Part shown: positions 43,563 to 55,964 of the stretch, piece after piece
Layout: the number at the start of each line of letters is the position of its first letter
Numbering within the stretch: position 1 is the first letter of the stretch
Source of the DNA: Cryptomeria japonica
Lineage: Eukaryota; Streptophyta; Pinopsida; Cupressales; Cupressaceae
Assembly (NCBI RefSeq): GCF_030272615.1
Contig: NC_081409.1
Span: 913,259,840 to 913,323,839, forward strand
DNA length: 64,000 bases
Reading direction: 5' to 3'
Translations under genes and position numbers: made by a program
Notes under the pieces: generated by a model
What the model saw: the letters and a program-made list of their open reading frames with translations, nothing else
Told to the model about the DNA's origin: nothing
Database searches by the model: none

Positions 43563-44390
43563 CAAATGAAGATTGGTATTTTCATTACACTATCTAAGTA
43601 TGTGAAGGAGGTATTAAAGACATTTGGTATGAGTAATTGTAAACCAATTGGGACACCAATTATTATAGGTTGTAAGTTGTCTAAGGAAGATGAGGCCACA
43701 TCTGTTGATGAGAAGGAGTACAAGTCAATGATTGGAAAATTGCACTATGTTGTTCATAGCAAATTGGATATAGCTCATGTAGTTGGTCTAGTTGCTAGGT
43801 TTCAGAAGAATCCAAAGGAAACACATTTGATAGCAACCAAGAGGTATTCAGATATTTGAAAGGTACTATTGACTATGGATTATGTTATCCATATGAAGGA
43901 AACTTTGACTTGAAGATGTACATAGATGCAAACTGGGAAGGTAATGTTGATGATAGGAAAAGAACAACTGGTGGAGCATTCTTTCTAGGAGGAAGACTTG
44001 TTTCATGGAGTAGCAAGAAGAAGAGTTGTATTTCACAGTCTACTGCTAAAGCTAAGTATGTTGTAGCTTATATGAATTGTACCCAGGCTATCTGGATGAG
44101 GCATATTTTAGAAGGTTTCAAGATGAAGTTTTCAGAACCTGTAAAGATCTTATGTGACAATACCAGTGTCATAAATATTTCAAAGAACCTTGTCTTGCAT
44201 GCATGAACCAAGCATATTGAATTGAAGTGTCATTTTTTGAGGGAAAAAGTGCAGAGTAAAGATGTGATCTTGGAGAATATTTCTACCAAGGAGCATCTTG
44301 TAGATATCTTTACTAAACCTCTACCTAAGACTACTTTTGAGTATCTTAGAAGTCAACTAGGGGTTGTACCCCTTCATGAGGTCAATTGAG
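43563..44390 (+). pseudogene. Element H RNase H
   Basis: Continues from the reverse transcriptase with KYVKEVLKTFGMSNCKP and YKSMIGKLHYVVHSKLD, shifts frame at about 43856, then DDRKRTTGGAFFLGGRLVSW and QAIWMRHILEGF. After a stop near 44205 it ends DIFTKPLPKTTFEYLRSQL, with TGA at 44388-44390. Confidence 0.84.
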
Positions 44391-44689
44391 CATGATGTAG
44401 ATTACATCAGTCCCGGAGCTACTTGATAAATTTTACAGCAGGATTGATGTAGAAGTGGAGTTATTCCAAAGGGGGAGCATCGAGTTGTAGGTTGTTGATG
44501 CTGGACAGTGAAGTTTTACATTGCAGGGTTTACTTTCAATTTGGAATTGTTGTCAAAGGGGGAGAAGAACCAATGACAAGCTGAAGACAAGGAGAGTACA
44601 TGGTAAAATGTAAACCAGGATTCCTATTCACAATCACAACAATCAATGGTATTGATATTTGTATTGCCATCAATACCAAAGGGGGAGAT
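44391..44689 (+). other. Repeated polypurine tracts of element H
   Basis: CCAAAGGGGGAGC (44466-44478), CAAAGGGGGAGAA (44554-44566) and CCAAAGGGGGAGATT (44676-44689), spaced about 90 and 120 bp. The last abuts the 3' LTR. Signature shared with A, F and I. Confidence 0.8.
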
Positions 44690-45320
44690 TGTTGGAATTT
44701 GTATGAAGATTGCATTAATGAAATGTTATGTTGTCATTGATGTCAATTAACCGATAATGTTATTATGATAATGTTGTTTTGTAACTGGTAGGTAGGAAGA
44801 GTTGGTTAAAGGAAATAGTAACTAGTAGGTAAGTTTTTGGAGTGAACTGGTATTGCTAAGTATTGGAGAGTTGAACTGGTAAACCCTGCTTGTTGATTTG
44901 ATAAACCCTAACTGATTAAGTTTGGTGAATTGGTTATATTGGTTTATGATCTAATGGTGAGCGGTAATGATTATGACACGTATGCATACTGTATGAAGAG
45001 AGTTTCAAAGTGTTTTTGACATGTTGAGGTAACGGTTGTCTTGGGAATGAGCAAGTATATTACATGTAATACAAAGCGCGTGATGAGTTACTGATCTCAA
45101 TGAAACAGTGATCAAGGAGAGGTCGAGGATTTCTTAAATAATGTGTAGAGATTGTTATGTAATCCAACAGTCATACTTGAACCGACTTGTTTGTAATCTC
45201 TATATGAATTAGGTTTTTGTTGTGTTACCAACCTAGTTGATTTGTTTATAAGGTTGATGAGTTGTTTATTTTTAGTGTTGGCAAAGTTCTAGTTGAATGT
45301 GTGGTTGCCGAACCAGATGA
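44690..45320 (+). repeat. Element H 3' LTR, piece 1
   Basis: Starts TGTTGGAATTTG and matches the first ~610 bp of the 5' LTR. Ends at the I insertion; GATGA (45316-45320) is the TSD. Confidence 0.9.
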
Positions 45321-46319
45321 TGTTAGGATCCGGAGGCAATTGAGAGGGGGGGGGGTGAATCAGTTGTCTATTAATCAAACTTGATGCATAATACCGATAA
45401 ACCAAAATTAAGTTTAGTTGACAGTTTAATAGTTAATAACAATATTGGTGAAGTTTAATGCATGAAACAAAAAGACAAATAACATCCACAACACATGACA
45501 CAAATATTTGTATGTGGAAACCCTGTAAGGGGAAAAACCATGGTGGGAAACATTACCCACAATTAGATGATACTACTGCAGATAGTATGTGTGTACAAAT
45601 GGGAACTGCACATGCAGAAAGGCCAACTGCCTAGAGCTCACTGCTCAATCACAAAATGAGAGTCACGCTAACTACAATTGGATGGTTAAATCCAATGATA
45701 ATGTACTACTAAAAATAGCATCTTCATATGCTGGATTCAGTATCGGTTAAGCTCTAATTGTCTTCTTCATACCTTCCTTGAATCTTCAAATGATGTCTGC
45801 GTGAGTAGCTCTACTTATATTCGCATATACCTTTTCACATTCCACTACAACTATATAATCTCACAAATGAGATCTTACATATATACCAAAACCTAAGACC
45901 AAATGTGTAGGTCAGCTCACTAAGAATATTACAATTAAATCAATTAAAAATGAATCAATATGTGATGCATCATGTTGGCTCAATGCATTTACAATAATAA
46001 TCAATCAATAAGTCATCTCCATATCATGTCGTGCTGATCTGGAATAGATAATGCTTGCCGGTCCATAACCTAGACCAATTTGCCAGTAACAGCAAATATG
46101 TAAACTCGATTAGACCAATAACCAAGTAATCTCCAGATGATAATAGATCATCCTTAGTGCCGGTGAACAATATAACCTGCCAGTGAACAAAATACGGGTG
46201 ACTGTGCATAAGTCATTGAACTTATCGGTGAACATAACTGAAGATCTCCAGTGCTGATAAGTGTTGACAAGTGTTGACATCGATGACAAAACCAATACAA
46301 CACATCCATAATACCAACA
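45321..46319 (-). repeat. Element I 3' LTR
   Basis: TGTTAGGATCC...ATACCAACA. Hairpin region 45335-45368 (GGCAATTGA / TCAGTTGTC, imperfect). About 40 bp shorter than the 5' LTR because of small deletions. Confidence 0.9.
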
Positions 46320-46604
46320 ATTTCCCCCTTTGGCATTGATGGCAACACAAGATGGAAAAACCATCTAAGTGCCAAAGTAGAAATGCCAAAAACCAAAAAC
46401 CAATAATCTCCCAAGGAGATCAATTACCACAAATCAAAATATAGAATATCTCTCCCCCAATGAGTAATCTCTCCCCAAAAGATAATGTGTTTTTCCATAG
46501 ATATCTCTCCCCCTTTGACATCAAATGCCAAAGCAATACAAAAACCAGATATAACTAGTTCAAAGGACTAATTACAAATACCAACTTATCCAACTACTCC
46601 CCTT
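46320..46604 (-). other. Repeated polypurine tracts of element I
   Basis: In element sense: CCAAAGGGGGAAATTG (46320-46332), TCAAAGGGGGAGAG (46505-46517) and CAAGGGGAG (46595-46604). The positions correspond to those in element A. Confidence 0.75.
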
Positions 46605-46684
46605 GAGAAGTAGCTCTCCTCCATCAAAGCCGGAAAAAGGTTTCTCTGTTAATTTCTATCGGTCTAATGCTAATCTCCAACTTT

Positions 46685-48535
46685 CTAAGTCTCTATCGGT
46701 GAAGGTATAACCCCAAGCTGCTCTCTGAGATATTCAAAAGTTTCCTTAGGTAAAGGCTTAGTAAAGATATTTGCAATCTTCTTTTTAGTATTCACATAAA
46801 CCAATTTCACTTCTTTTGCTTCAACATTCTCTTTCAGAAAATTGAATTTGATAGAAACATGTTTAGTTTTAGAGTGAAATACCGGATTCTTGGATATATC
46901 AATTACTCCCATATTATCACAATAAATGATTATTAGGTTCTTTGCATTTTACCTTTATGTCCTTCAACATTTGTTTAATCCATAATACCTGAGTACAATT
47001 AGTTGTTGTTGCAACATATTCTGATTATGCTGTTGATAATGATGTACAACTTTGTTTCTTGCTCAACCATGAAATCAATCTGTGACCAAGAAAGAATGCT
47101 CTGCCGGTGGTTCTCTTTCTATAATCTACATCTCCTTCCCAATTTGCATCGGTGTATGCACATAAATCAAAAATTTCATCTTTAGGATACCATGAACCAA
47201 GATTTGTTGTGCCTTGTAGATACGAGAAAATCCTTTTCACTGCTTATTCATGATTTTCCTTAGGATTACTCTGAAATCTTGAAACAATACATACTGCATT
47301 CATAATATCACGTCTTGTTTGTGTCAAATACAGTAAACCTCCAATCATAGATTTATATCTTGTCAAATTAATAGGGGTTGAATCATCCTTCAATGATAGT
47401 TTATCAGTTGTAGCCATAGGAGTACTTACCAGTTTAGAGTTTTCTATACCAAATTTCTTTAGTAGTTCTTTCAAGTATTTTGATTGACATATGAATATAC
47501 CTTTATCAGTCTATGAAATCTGCAATCCTAAAAATAATTTTATCTCCCTAATCATAGACATTTCAAATTCTTCCTACATCTTATTAGAAAAGTCTTTACA
47601 CAATCCATCTTCTCCTCCAAAAATGATATCATCAACAAAAACTTCAATAACCAAGATGTCATCATTATTCACTTTGAAATATAAGTTGTTGTCAACATTA
47701 CCTTTAGTGTAACCAAGCTTCAAAAGATATTTGTCCAATCTAGCATACCAAGCTCTAGGAGCTTGCTTCATATTATATAGAGCTTTCCTTATCTTGCAAA
47801 CCATATCTTTGTCATTTGTCAAAGAAAATCCATCAGGTTGTTCAATGTAAACTTCCTCTTCAAGATCACCATCAAGAAATGCACATTTAACATCCATTTG
47901 ATATGCTTTATTGTTCTTGTGTGCTAAAAATGCTAGAAATAGTCTGACTGCCTCAATTCTAGCTACCAGTGCAAAGGTTTCATTGTAATCAATTCCCTCT
48001 TTCTATGAATATCCCTTACACACTAATCTTTCTTTGTTTCTGATTACCTTACCATCTTCATTAAGTTTATTTCTGAATACCCATTTAGTTCCAATTACAT
48101 TTTTGTTTTTAGGTCGAGGAACCAATGTCCATGTGTTACTCTTTTCAATTTGTTCCAATTCATCTTCCATAGCTTTAATCCATTGTTTATCTTCACATGC
48201 CTCAAAGATAATTGTTGGTCCAATTTGAGAAATTAAGCATACCTCTTCATTTTCCAGTCTTCCTATTGTCATAACTCCTTGATACTTATTCCCAATTATC
48301 TGACTTTCAAAGTGATTCAATCTTATATACCTGGGTGTATTCACTTCTTGTTGTTCTTCAGTCACTGTGGAATTCTTAGATGATGCCGATGTGACTGGAT
48401 CTACATTTTGTACCGGTGTATTAAGTGTAGGTTCATTTGTGATTATCTCAACTTCCGGTTTAGAGTCCATACACCTTGAATTACCTCTAAACTGTTCATC
48501 AATCTTCACATTTGCACTCTCAATGATTTTCTGCA
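46685..48535 (-). pseudogene. Element I reverse transcriptase and RNase H
   Basis: Minus strand: NNxW-type start (SNTWTLVPRPKNKN, ~48110-48150), [35 protein letters not shown] (~47850-47897), [22 protein letters not shown] (~47615-47650). MIGGLLYLTQTRRD follows at ~47330-47370, then DYRKRTTGRAFFLG and the TKPLPKETF end at ~46740. Stops interrupt the frame and a shift occurs before 46912. Both Asp of the FVDD box are present. Confidence 0.87.
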
Positions 48536-48678
48536 ATCTCTTATTAAAACATCTATATGTCTTGCTCTTAGATGAATAATCAAGAAATATTCCTTCATCA
48601 CTTCTAGGATTAAATTTACCAATATAATCATTTCTCCTAATATAACATTTGCTTCCAAATATTCTAAAATATTTAAGA
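48536..48678 (-). pseudogene. Element I integrase, C-terminal part
   Basis: Short piece after J: FRIFGSKCYIRRN and FLDYSSKSKTYRC (copia integrase C-terminal module, with a stop-free read into the next segment). The frame agrees with the part right of J once J and its TSD are disregarded. Confidence 0.75.
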
Positions 48679-48683
48679 GTAGG

Positions 48684-49031
48684 TGTTAAAGTTATCTTGT
48701 ATTAGCTAATAATTATTTATTTAATTATTAGTCTATTAAACTCTACGCTTAAGCTAAACTTAGGCATTTAATATATATTGTAAGTATTTAGTAATTATTC
48801 TAATTATTAAATACACATTATCCCTTTAGGGTTTCTTTAGGGTTGCTATTATCCTTTTATAAGGATTGTATTGTACTTGTTCTTAAAATTGATTCCCTTT
48901 CTGAATGATAATTTTCTTCTTCAAAGCATTTATGCTTTGTTGCTTTATGTGCTTCCATTCTTCTCTTGTGATAGGTATTTTCATGCAGGTGTTCTTGGGA
49001 TCTTTGAAGTTGTATTTCCTCAACTTCTTCA
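48684..49031 (+). repeat. Element J 5' LTR
   Basis: 348 bp, TGTTAAAG...CTTCTTCA. The TATA region CCTTTTATAAGGAT is at about 48853-48866. Confidence 0.92.
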
Positions 49032-49043
49032 TGGTATCAGAGC

Positions 49044-50710
49044 TTACATCTGTTGCTGCTTGTTCCTAATTTTTCAGAAGATTTTTTGGAGGAGGGTTTC
49101 AAGTTTTTTCAGAATTTTTTATTGGATCTGGGGTAGTTGTTTTGTTTCTGATCATTTTGGGCTCAAATGGACCTCATCGTTGAGCTCAAAATGCCCCAAA
49201 ACCCCCATTTCAATGTAAAATTTGACAAATTTGGGTTCTGAAAGTTTTTCTTTGGTTTTACTTTTTTTTGCACTAATTTTGAGAAATTTGTCAAAAAAAT
49301 CATTAAAAAAAATTCAGAGCAGTTTGGGCCAAAACAGACCTCACCTTGGCTTCTGAAGGGCATTTCCATTCATTTTGATATATAATTCGACCTATTTTGG
49401 TGACAAATGTATCTGGGCCATGATTTTTTCATTGGCACGCTTTACGAGGTACAAAATTCGTATGGTTGTACCTGCAAATGCGTAAAAAAAATTTCATCAA
49501 AAATTTTTATGCCCTAAAAGAGGGGTTTTTTCTTTTGGCCATATCTTGGGTATACGGAATCATTTTTTCAAAAACAAATAGGCGTCGGAAAGCTGGTTCC
49601 GAGTCAGACCTCGTGATGTTGGATTGTTTTTCCAATTTTTCTATTTGACTATGTTTTTCTCCAGTCAAAGTGGGGTCTCTTTTTTGTACTCCGGGAGCCA
49701 TAGAATGAGCATCCGAAATCCTTTTTTCAAAAACTTTACATCATTTGAAAGCTTGTTTTGTGCAATTTCCAGCCATATGAGTTTTCTTTCCAGATTCTAC
49801 TCCAGGAATATTTTATTCAGTTTTTTGCTTTTTTAGCACTCTGGTAGATATCTTGGTTGTTTCAGGTTCTGGGATCCTTTCTTTGAGTAGGATGTCTCTA
49901 TTTTGGTTCTCGTTTCTATTTCCAGTCTTCTTATCATTGTAGCTTGTATTTATGCAAACACACTAAGATAAAGTGCCATCATGCATTGTTTACATGGAAT
50001 CTTGCACCTCTTGTGCCTTATTGTGCATGCACTACTTATAAAGTGCCATGGGGGGTTGATGTTTGCCTTGTTTGCCATCTAGCATTGTCTAGTGAGTGTT
50101 CCTTCCATGACATTCACCTCATGATATGTGTCAAGTGAGTGTTCCTTCCACGACACCATGTACTTTCTCTGCACCCTTGATGTTCCTGGTTCATCGTCAT
50201 GCAGTTCTTGTTGGCCATTCTTTTCAGTGTTCTTGTCCCTCTCCCTTTTCAACATTATGGGGAGGTTTGTCTTGTTAGTTCTAATGCTTCCTTGGTTTTA
50301 TTGATTAGCTCTTCAGGCTTTGGTGTCTCATGCCATCTATATCTTCAAGTTTAGTTGTTTGTCTTTGTTTGCCATCTGATTCGAGTAGTGTCATTTGAGG
50401 GCACTCATGCAAATTACAGTCTTCTCTACTTGGTCATGTTCTATTTCAGTGGAGGTTCTTCAGATCAATAGTTACTCTTCAACAGTGTTTGCAGCTATTT
50501 CCTGCTTCAGTGGTGTTCTTCTTTCTTTTCCATCTCTTTTTGGAGTAGTTTTTTTCCCATGTGGTTTTTTCTATTTCTCCATTTCATAGAGATTTGGTTG
50601 TGATTGGGTACCTCATCAGGCCTTGTTGCTGGGACCCGAATTTGCTTTCATCATGTAGTTGCATTTTTTGCTTCATGCATTTAGATTTTTAGCTACTCCC
50701 TAATTTCATC
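49044..50710 (+). other. Element J interior, non-coding
   Basis: 1.67 kb, T-rich, no supported gene. About 49140-49600 resembles the leader of D: 'ggacctcatcgttgagctc' near 49170 against 'ggtgaggtccg' at 5100, and 'aggcgtcggaaagctggttccgag' near 49580 against the reverse of 4545-4575. The gag-like ORF of D has no counterpart. Confidence 0.6.
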
Positions 50711-50721
50711 TTTAGGGGGGG

Positions 50722-51085
50722 TGTTAGAGTTATCTTGTATTAGCTAATAATTATTTATTTAATTATTAGTCTATTAAACTCTACGCTTAAGCTAAACTTA
50801 GGCATTTAATAAATATTATAAGTATTTAATAATTATTCCAATTATTAAATACACATTATCCCTTTAGGGTTTCTTTAGGGTTGCATATCTTTAGGGTTGT
50901 TATTATCCTTTTATAAGGATTGTATTGTACTTGTTCTTAAAATTGATTCCCTTTCTAAATGATAATTTTCTTCTTCAGAGCATTTATGCTTTTTTGCTTT
51001 ATGAGCTTCCATTCTTCTCTTGTGACAGGTATTTGCATGCAGGTGTTCTTGGGATCTCTGAAGTTGTATTTCCTCAACTTCTTCA
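50722..51085 (+). repeat. Element J 3' LTR
   Basis: 364 bp. It differs from the 5' LTR mainly by a 16-bp tandem duplication around 'ctttagggttgcatatctttagggttg' (50871-50899) and a few substitutions. Confidence 0.92.
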
Positions 51086-51090
51086 GTAGG

Positions 51091-52195
51091 AGTACTACCA
51101 AACCATAGTTCATGAGGGATCTTATCGGTTTCATCTTTGATGTGAACTCCATTGAACGTGTAAACTATTGTATTCACTGCTTCACTCCAATACACATGAG
51201 GTAGGTTTTCTTCTGATATCATGCTTCTGGCTGCATTCAGAATAGTTTTGTTCTTCCTTTCCAAAACTCCATTCTACTGGGGTGTCCGAGGTGCTGATAG
51301 TCGTCTTATGATTCCATTCACTTCACAGAATGTATTAAATTCCTTAGATGTAAATTTGACTCCTTGATTTGATCTTAAACATTTGATTTTCTTAGTTTCA
51401 TTCTCTACCATTACCTTGAATAGTTTGAATTTCCCAAAAGGTTATGATTTCTCCCTGAGAAAAGTAACCCAACACATTCTAGAATAATCATCAATGATTA
51501 GCATAAAATATCTATCTCTTTGTAGACTTCTAGTTCTTGCCAGACCACATAAATCAGTGTGAATTAAATCAAGAATATTATTGGATTTCTCTTGAATACT
51601 CTTAAAAGTTTCTCTAACTTGTTTTCCAAATTGACATTCCTTACATACTGGATTGTGAGGTTTTACAGTCTTAGATAAATCCCTTACTGCCTTAGTTGTA
51701 CTGATCTTTAAATCCCTTACTGCCTTAGTTGTACTGATCTTTACAATGCAATCAAAATTCACATGACAAAGTCTTTTATGCCATAACCAACTTTCATCAA
51801 TATGTGCAATCAAGCATGTCTTCTCACTATTATTCAAATAAAAGATATTACCTCTAGTCTGATTACTGGTTGCAATTTCCAAACCAATTCTATTCATGAT
51901 TTTGCATTTACCATTCTTGAATTGTAATTGAAATCCCTTCTCAACTAATTGACCAACACTCAAAAGATTATGCTTCAAACCTTCAACATAACAAACATTG
52001 TTAGTATTGTGCTTACCACCAAAAGATATAGTACCTTTTTCTTCTGATCAAACAAGATTTATCATCCCCAAATCTTACTAGACCTCCATTGTATTCCTGA
52101 AAGGTTAAGAATTTACTATTATCACCAGTCATATGATGTGAGCATCCAGAATCAATGATCTGTTCATCCTTTTCTTCAATTTTAGCTACCAGGTC
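51091..52195 (-). pseudogene. Element I protease and integrase, N-terminal part
   Basis: Protease motif IIDSGCSHHMTG at about 52115-52155, then the pre-integrase strand MKHNLLSVGQLVEKGF (51978-51930), the zinc region WHKRLCHVNF and VCKECQFGKQ, and the core with IHTDLCGLA and CVTFLREKS-type text. PQQ(N)G...MERKNKTIL (51264) retains the catalytic Glu, unlike element A. A 33-bp tandem duplication lies at 51677-51742. Stops and at least one frameshift are present. Confidence 0.85.
51677..51742. repeat. 33-bp tandem duplication in element I integrase
   Basis: Two identical 33-base copies, 51677-51709 and 51710-51742, repeating the peptide KISTTKAVRDL once. In frame. Element A has a single copy here. 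Confidence 0.95.
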
Positions 52196-53280
52196 CTACT
52201 CTACTGGTTGTACAATAGGTGCCAGTTGATCTTCTGTTATTGCAACAAAAGCCCATCCATTGTCTTCCAGTTCCTCATCAGAATCATCAGTAACTCCATC
52301 AACATAGTAGCATGATTTGTCTCTATTCTTCTTAAATATGTATCTCTGATATTCAGGGTTAGGTTTATATGTTCTTTTAGCTTCTTCTCTCAATCTTGCA
52401 TGTCTATCAGGACACCTAGATGCCATATGACCAATTTTATTGTAGTTAAAACATTTAAAAGGTGCTTTATCTTCATACTTACTTCCAAGTGGACCTTTAG
52501 GCATTTTTATTGCAAATAGTGCTTCAAGCTCTTCCAGTTCTTCATTTTCCCTTTCGATGTCTTCAAGTTCTCTTGTATAAAGTGCTTTCCAATCAAATTT
52601 CTCAGATGATGATGATGATGTTGTAGATAATGATGCTTTGAAAGATAAATTTGTCTTAATTGTAGCAACAAGATCGAATTCCTCAAGTTCAAAAGCTGAA
52701 AGTTTTCCAACCAAGGTATCTCTAGATACTGATGTATTAGGCATTGTTCTCAATTCATTAATAGCAGTTACTTTCATTTTTTATGTCGGTGGCAATACTC
52801 TTAAAACTTTAGAAATGGTCTCATCTTCACTTAAGGATTTTCCACAACATTTTATACCCAAAAATAATTTCATTAACTCTTTCCATAAAGCATAAATCCT
52901 TTCATCTTCTTCCATTTTCAGATTTTCATACCTAACCCGAAAGCATTCCATTTTTGCAATTTTGATAGTGGTATCACCTTCATTCAACATTTCTAATTTG
53001 TCCCAAATAGCTTTAGCAGTAGATCGATTTGATAATCCCATGATTTGCTGATCTGACAATGTGCTCAAAAGTGCTTCTCTTGCTTTGCAATCATTCTCCT
53101 GACCTTTAGCCAAGTTAGGTGGATTAGGTTGACTTTGTGTAGGACCAAAATAGCCATTCTTTGTAACATCCCATATGTCTCTTCCAATACAATTCAGATG
53201 AGTCTCCATTCGGATCTTCCATATACCGTAGTTAGTTCCATCAAGCTTCAGTCTGTCCTTCCTGAAATAGTTAGTTGCTA
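52196..53280 (-). pseudogene. Element I gag
   Basis: The conserved start DGTNYGIWKI lies at about 53210-53250. The expected initiator ATG is ATA and a stop precedes 53209. The capsid region runs 53209-52781, then in the same frame 52777-52196 with a Ser-run, a Glu-rich coiled coil and the knuckle CFNYNKIGHMASRC (~52410-52455), where Tyr replaces the second Cys exactly as in element A. Confidence 0.86.
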
Positions 53281-53324
53281 TAGAATCTCCTCAAGCTGTT
53301 AAACTTATGCAAAAAGAGAACTTG

Positions 53325-53336
53325 GCTCTTATACCA
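53325..53336 (-). other. Primer-binding site of element I
   Basis: GCTCTTATACCA (plus), i.e. TGGTATAAGAGC, one change from the initiator-Met consensus. LTR begins at 53339. Confidence 0.9.
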
Positions 53337-53338
53337 AT

Positions 53339-54376
53339 TGTTAGGACCCAGAGGCAACTCAGGGGGGGGGGGTGAATTAGTTGTCTATTCATTTCAACCC
53401 AAAGACAACTTAATCAAACTTGATGCATAATACTGGTAAACAAAACTTAATGTCGGTTGAGAGTTTAACAGTTAATAACAATACCGGTGAAGTTTAATGC
53501 ATGAAACAAAAAGACAAATAACATCCACAACACATAACACAGATATTTGTATGTGGAAACCCTGTAAGGGAAAAAACCACGATGGGAAACCTTACCCACA
53601 ATTAGATGATACTACTGTAGATAGTATGTGTGTACAAATGGGGTCTGCACATGCAGAAAGGCCAACTACCTAGAGTTCACTACTCAATCACAAAATGAGA
53701 GTCACACTGACTACAGTAGTGACTCAAAATAGCATCTTCATATGCTGGATTCAGTACCGGTTAAGTTCTGATTGTCTTCTTCATACCTTCCTTGAATCTT
53801 CAAATGATGTCTGCATGAGTAGCTTTGCTTATATTCGCATATACCTTTTTACATTCCACTACAACTACATAATCTCACAAATGAGATCTTACATATATAC
53901 CAAAACCTAAGACCAAATGTGTAGGTCAACTCACTAAGAATATTACAATTAAATCAATTACAAATGAATCAATATGAGATGCATCATGTTGGCTCAATGC
54001 ATTTACAATAATAAACAATCAATAAGTCATCTCTAGATCGTGTTGTATTGATCTGGAATAGATAATGCTTGTCAATCCATAACCTAGACCAATTTGCCGG
54101 TAATAACGAATATGTAAACTCGATTAGACCAATAACCAAATCACCAAAACAAGTGTCCAAACCATGTCTTCAACATAACCAAGTAATCTCCAGATGATAA
54201 CAGATCATCCTTAGTGTCGGTGAACAATATAACCTACCGGTGAACCAAATACCAGTGATTGTGCATAAGTCACTGAACATGTCGATGAACATAACCGAAG
54301 ATCTCCAGTGTTGATAAGTGTTGACAAGTGTTGACATCAATGACAAAACCAATACAACACATCCATAATACCAATA
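53339..54376 (-). repeat. Element I 5' LTR
   Basis: 1,038 bp, TGTTAGGACCC...ATACCAATA (terminal CA decayed to TA). Hairpin GGCAACT / AGTTGTC at 53353-53385 with a ten-G loop. Confidence 0.9.
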
Positions 54377-54381
54377 GATGA

Positions 54382-55047
54382 TGTATCTACATTTTGAGTA
54401 AGGGTAGATAGGAGCATGAAAAGGATATGAACAAGCAAGTGTAGTGCTATTCAAATAGATCAACAAACTCCTATTGTTTGCTAACAATTACAACAGTAAA
54501 ATCCCCTAACTGGGTAAGCTCTAACAAGCTTGGTGTTATTCAAATCCTCTAACAAGGTGATCCATTAGCTTGGATTCTAAATCCCTTACAAAGGTTACTC
54601 CTCACAGGGTATTGCTTCTAACAAGTCATTATAGTCAATCCCTTAACTGGGTGGTCCCTAACAAGATCTATTCTTAACAAGACTTTTTGTAAAGATTTAA
54701 CAGGCTTGGCTCCTAACAGGGCGAACTTCAGAAGATTTCAAATAGTTATCTTGTGAGTCTCATCTCACCGTAGTTTTTCCCATTTGGGTTTCCACATCAA
54801 AACTTTTGTGTCAAGTGGTGAATGTTTTTTTGGTTATGTTTTCTATGGTTGATTTGTTTAACTACTTAACCCACTTTGATAAGTCATAATAACTAGCAGC
54901 AATATGAAATGAAGTTTTACTTATGTCAGTAAAAGTATTTGAATGTTTGTGAGTTTCAAGTTGTTTACTATTAATCTATTGTAACAGTCAACCAGTTTAA
55001 AATTGACAATTTTATCTTGATAGTGATATTGCATTGATAGTTCTAAG
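54382..55047 (+). repeat. Element H 3' LTR, piece 2
   Basis: Resumes at TGTATCTACATTTTGAG and matches 39495-40160 of the 5' LTR, including the 'ctaacaagg' word repeats. CTAAG at 55043-55047 is the TSD of K. Confidence 0.9.
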
Positions 55048-55964
55048 TGTTGTTCTCAAATTCCAATTCCCTCTAAAATCCCTTATAATAAAATAGTAAA
55101 CTTTGTCTGCAAAAGAGAAATCAAGGAGAAGGAAACTTCAGAGCAACATATGACAAGGTTTGATGAACCTTCTACACTTTGAACTTATCCAAAGTTCAGG
55201 CGGGTATACCCTATGTGAATTGACTTCAAACTTTTAAAAGACGGATCCACAATAAACCAGTCTGAAAACCAATGAATCTTATCGCCTCAAAACTAAATGA
55301 AACAAAGAAAGAAAGCTTATGCTCATGTTCAGTATTGACCTACAAGATATGTAAAAGATAACCACAATAGATACCAGTGCCTTATCTAGGCCACAAAGTC
55401 ATCTAAGTTTAAACAATAATCTCACAATTAAACATCTCCATACATCCCATCACCTCGGCTTTCATAAACCCCACATATGCCTGACATACATAAGAATTTA
55501 CCCTCATCAAACTAGATAGCATTCATCAAATTCAAAGTCTCCCACAAAGAATTTACTGATAGAAATGATTCCTTCATATTTAATTCCCCTCCTGAAGAGA
55601 AAAGCTAAGAAATGCATCTATTTAAGATTGCCTTACAACCCATACTCAAATAAATAACCCTAGATTACTCAAATTGAAAACAGTAAATATTTGCAAGCAC
55701 ACTTGAAGACAACACAGATTCTAGGCTCAAAGTTGATGGTCTGTGTATTGATATTAATTTAGAAAATATTACAAAAACACTTGAATGTTCTCCATAAGAC
55801 TTAGAAAAAGCTCAGATAAATTTCTGTAGCGTTTCCTTACATTTTTCTAGCGATCCCTTTTTCCACAGTCCTGGTATCCATTTATAAAAACATGGATGCA
55901 TACCAAGCTTCGGACTTCCCTAGGAAAATTTGTTAAAATTATACTTTGTTTCAAAAAGCAGTTA

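Larger units (their letters stand above)
48684..51085 (+). mobile_element. Element J: small non-autonomous LTR element, D family
   Basis: 2,402-bp plus-strand element in the integrase of I, TSD GTAGG at 48679-48683 and 51086-51090. LTRs at 48684-49031 (348 bp) and 50722-51085 (364 bp). The primer site TGGTATCAGAGC is at 49032-49043, the polypurine tract TTTAGGGGGGG at 50711-50721. It has no coding sequence that I can support. LTR ends (TGTTAGAGTTAT / CTCAACTTCTTCA), TATAAGGAT promoter context and leader words match element D, so both belong to one family or to sister families. Confidence 0.92.
45321..54376 (-). mobile_element. Element I: Sirevirus-like copia, split by J
   Basis: Minus-strand element in the H 3' LTR, TSD GATGA at 45316-45320 and 54377-54381. 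3' LTR 45321-46319 (999 bp), 5' LTR 53339-54376 (1,038 bp), primer site 53325-53336, polypurine tracts at 46320-46604, gag-pol 53280-46685. It is interrupted in the integrase by J (48684-51085). Closely related to element A. Confidence 0.92.

Noticed and set aside
55590..55615. Possible polypurine tract AGGAGGGGAA in K
   Set aside because: The sequence after it does not begin with TG and does not match the K right end, so it does not define an LTR.
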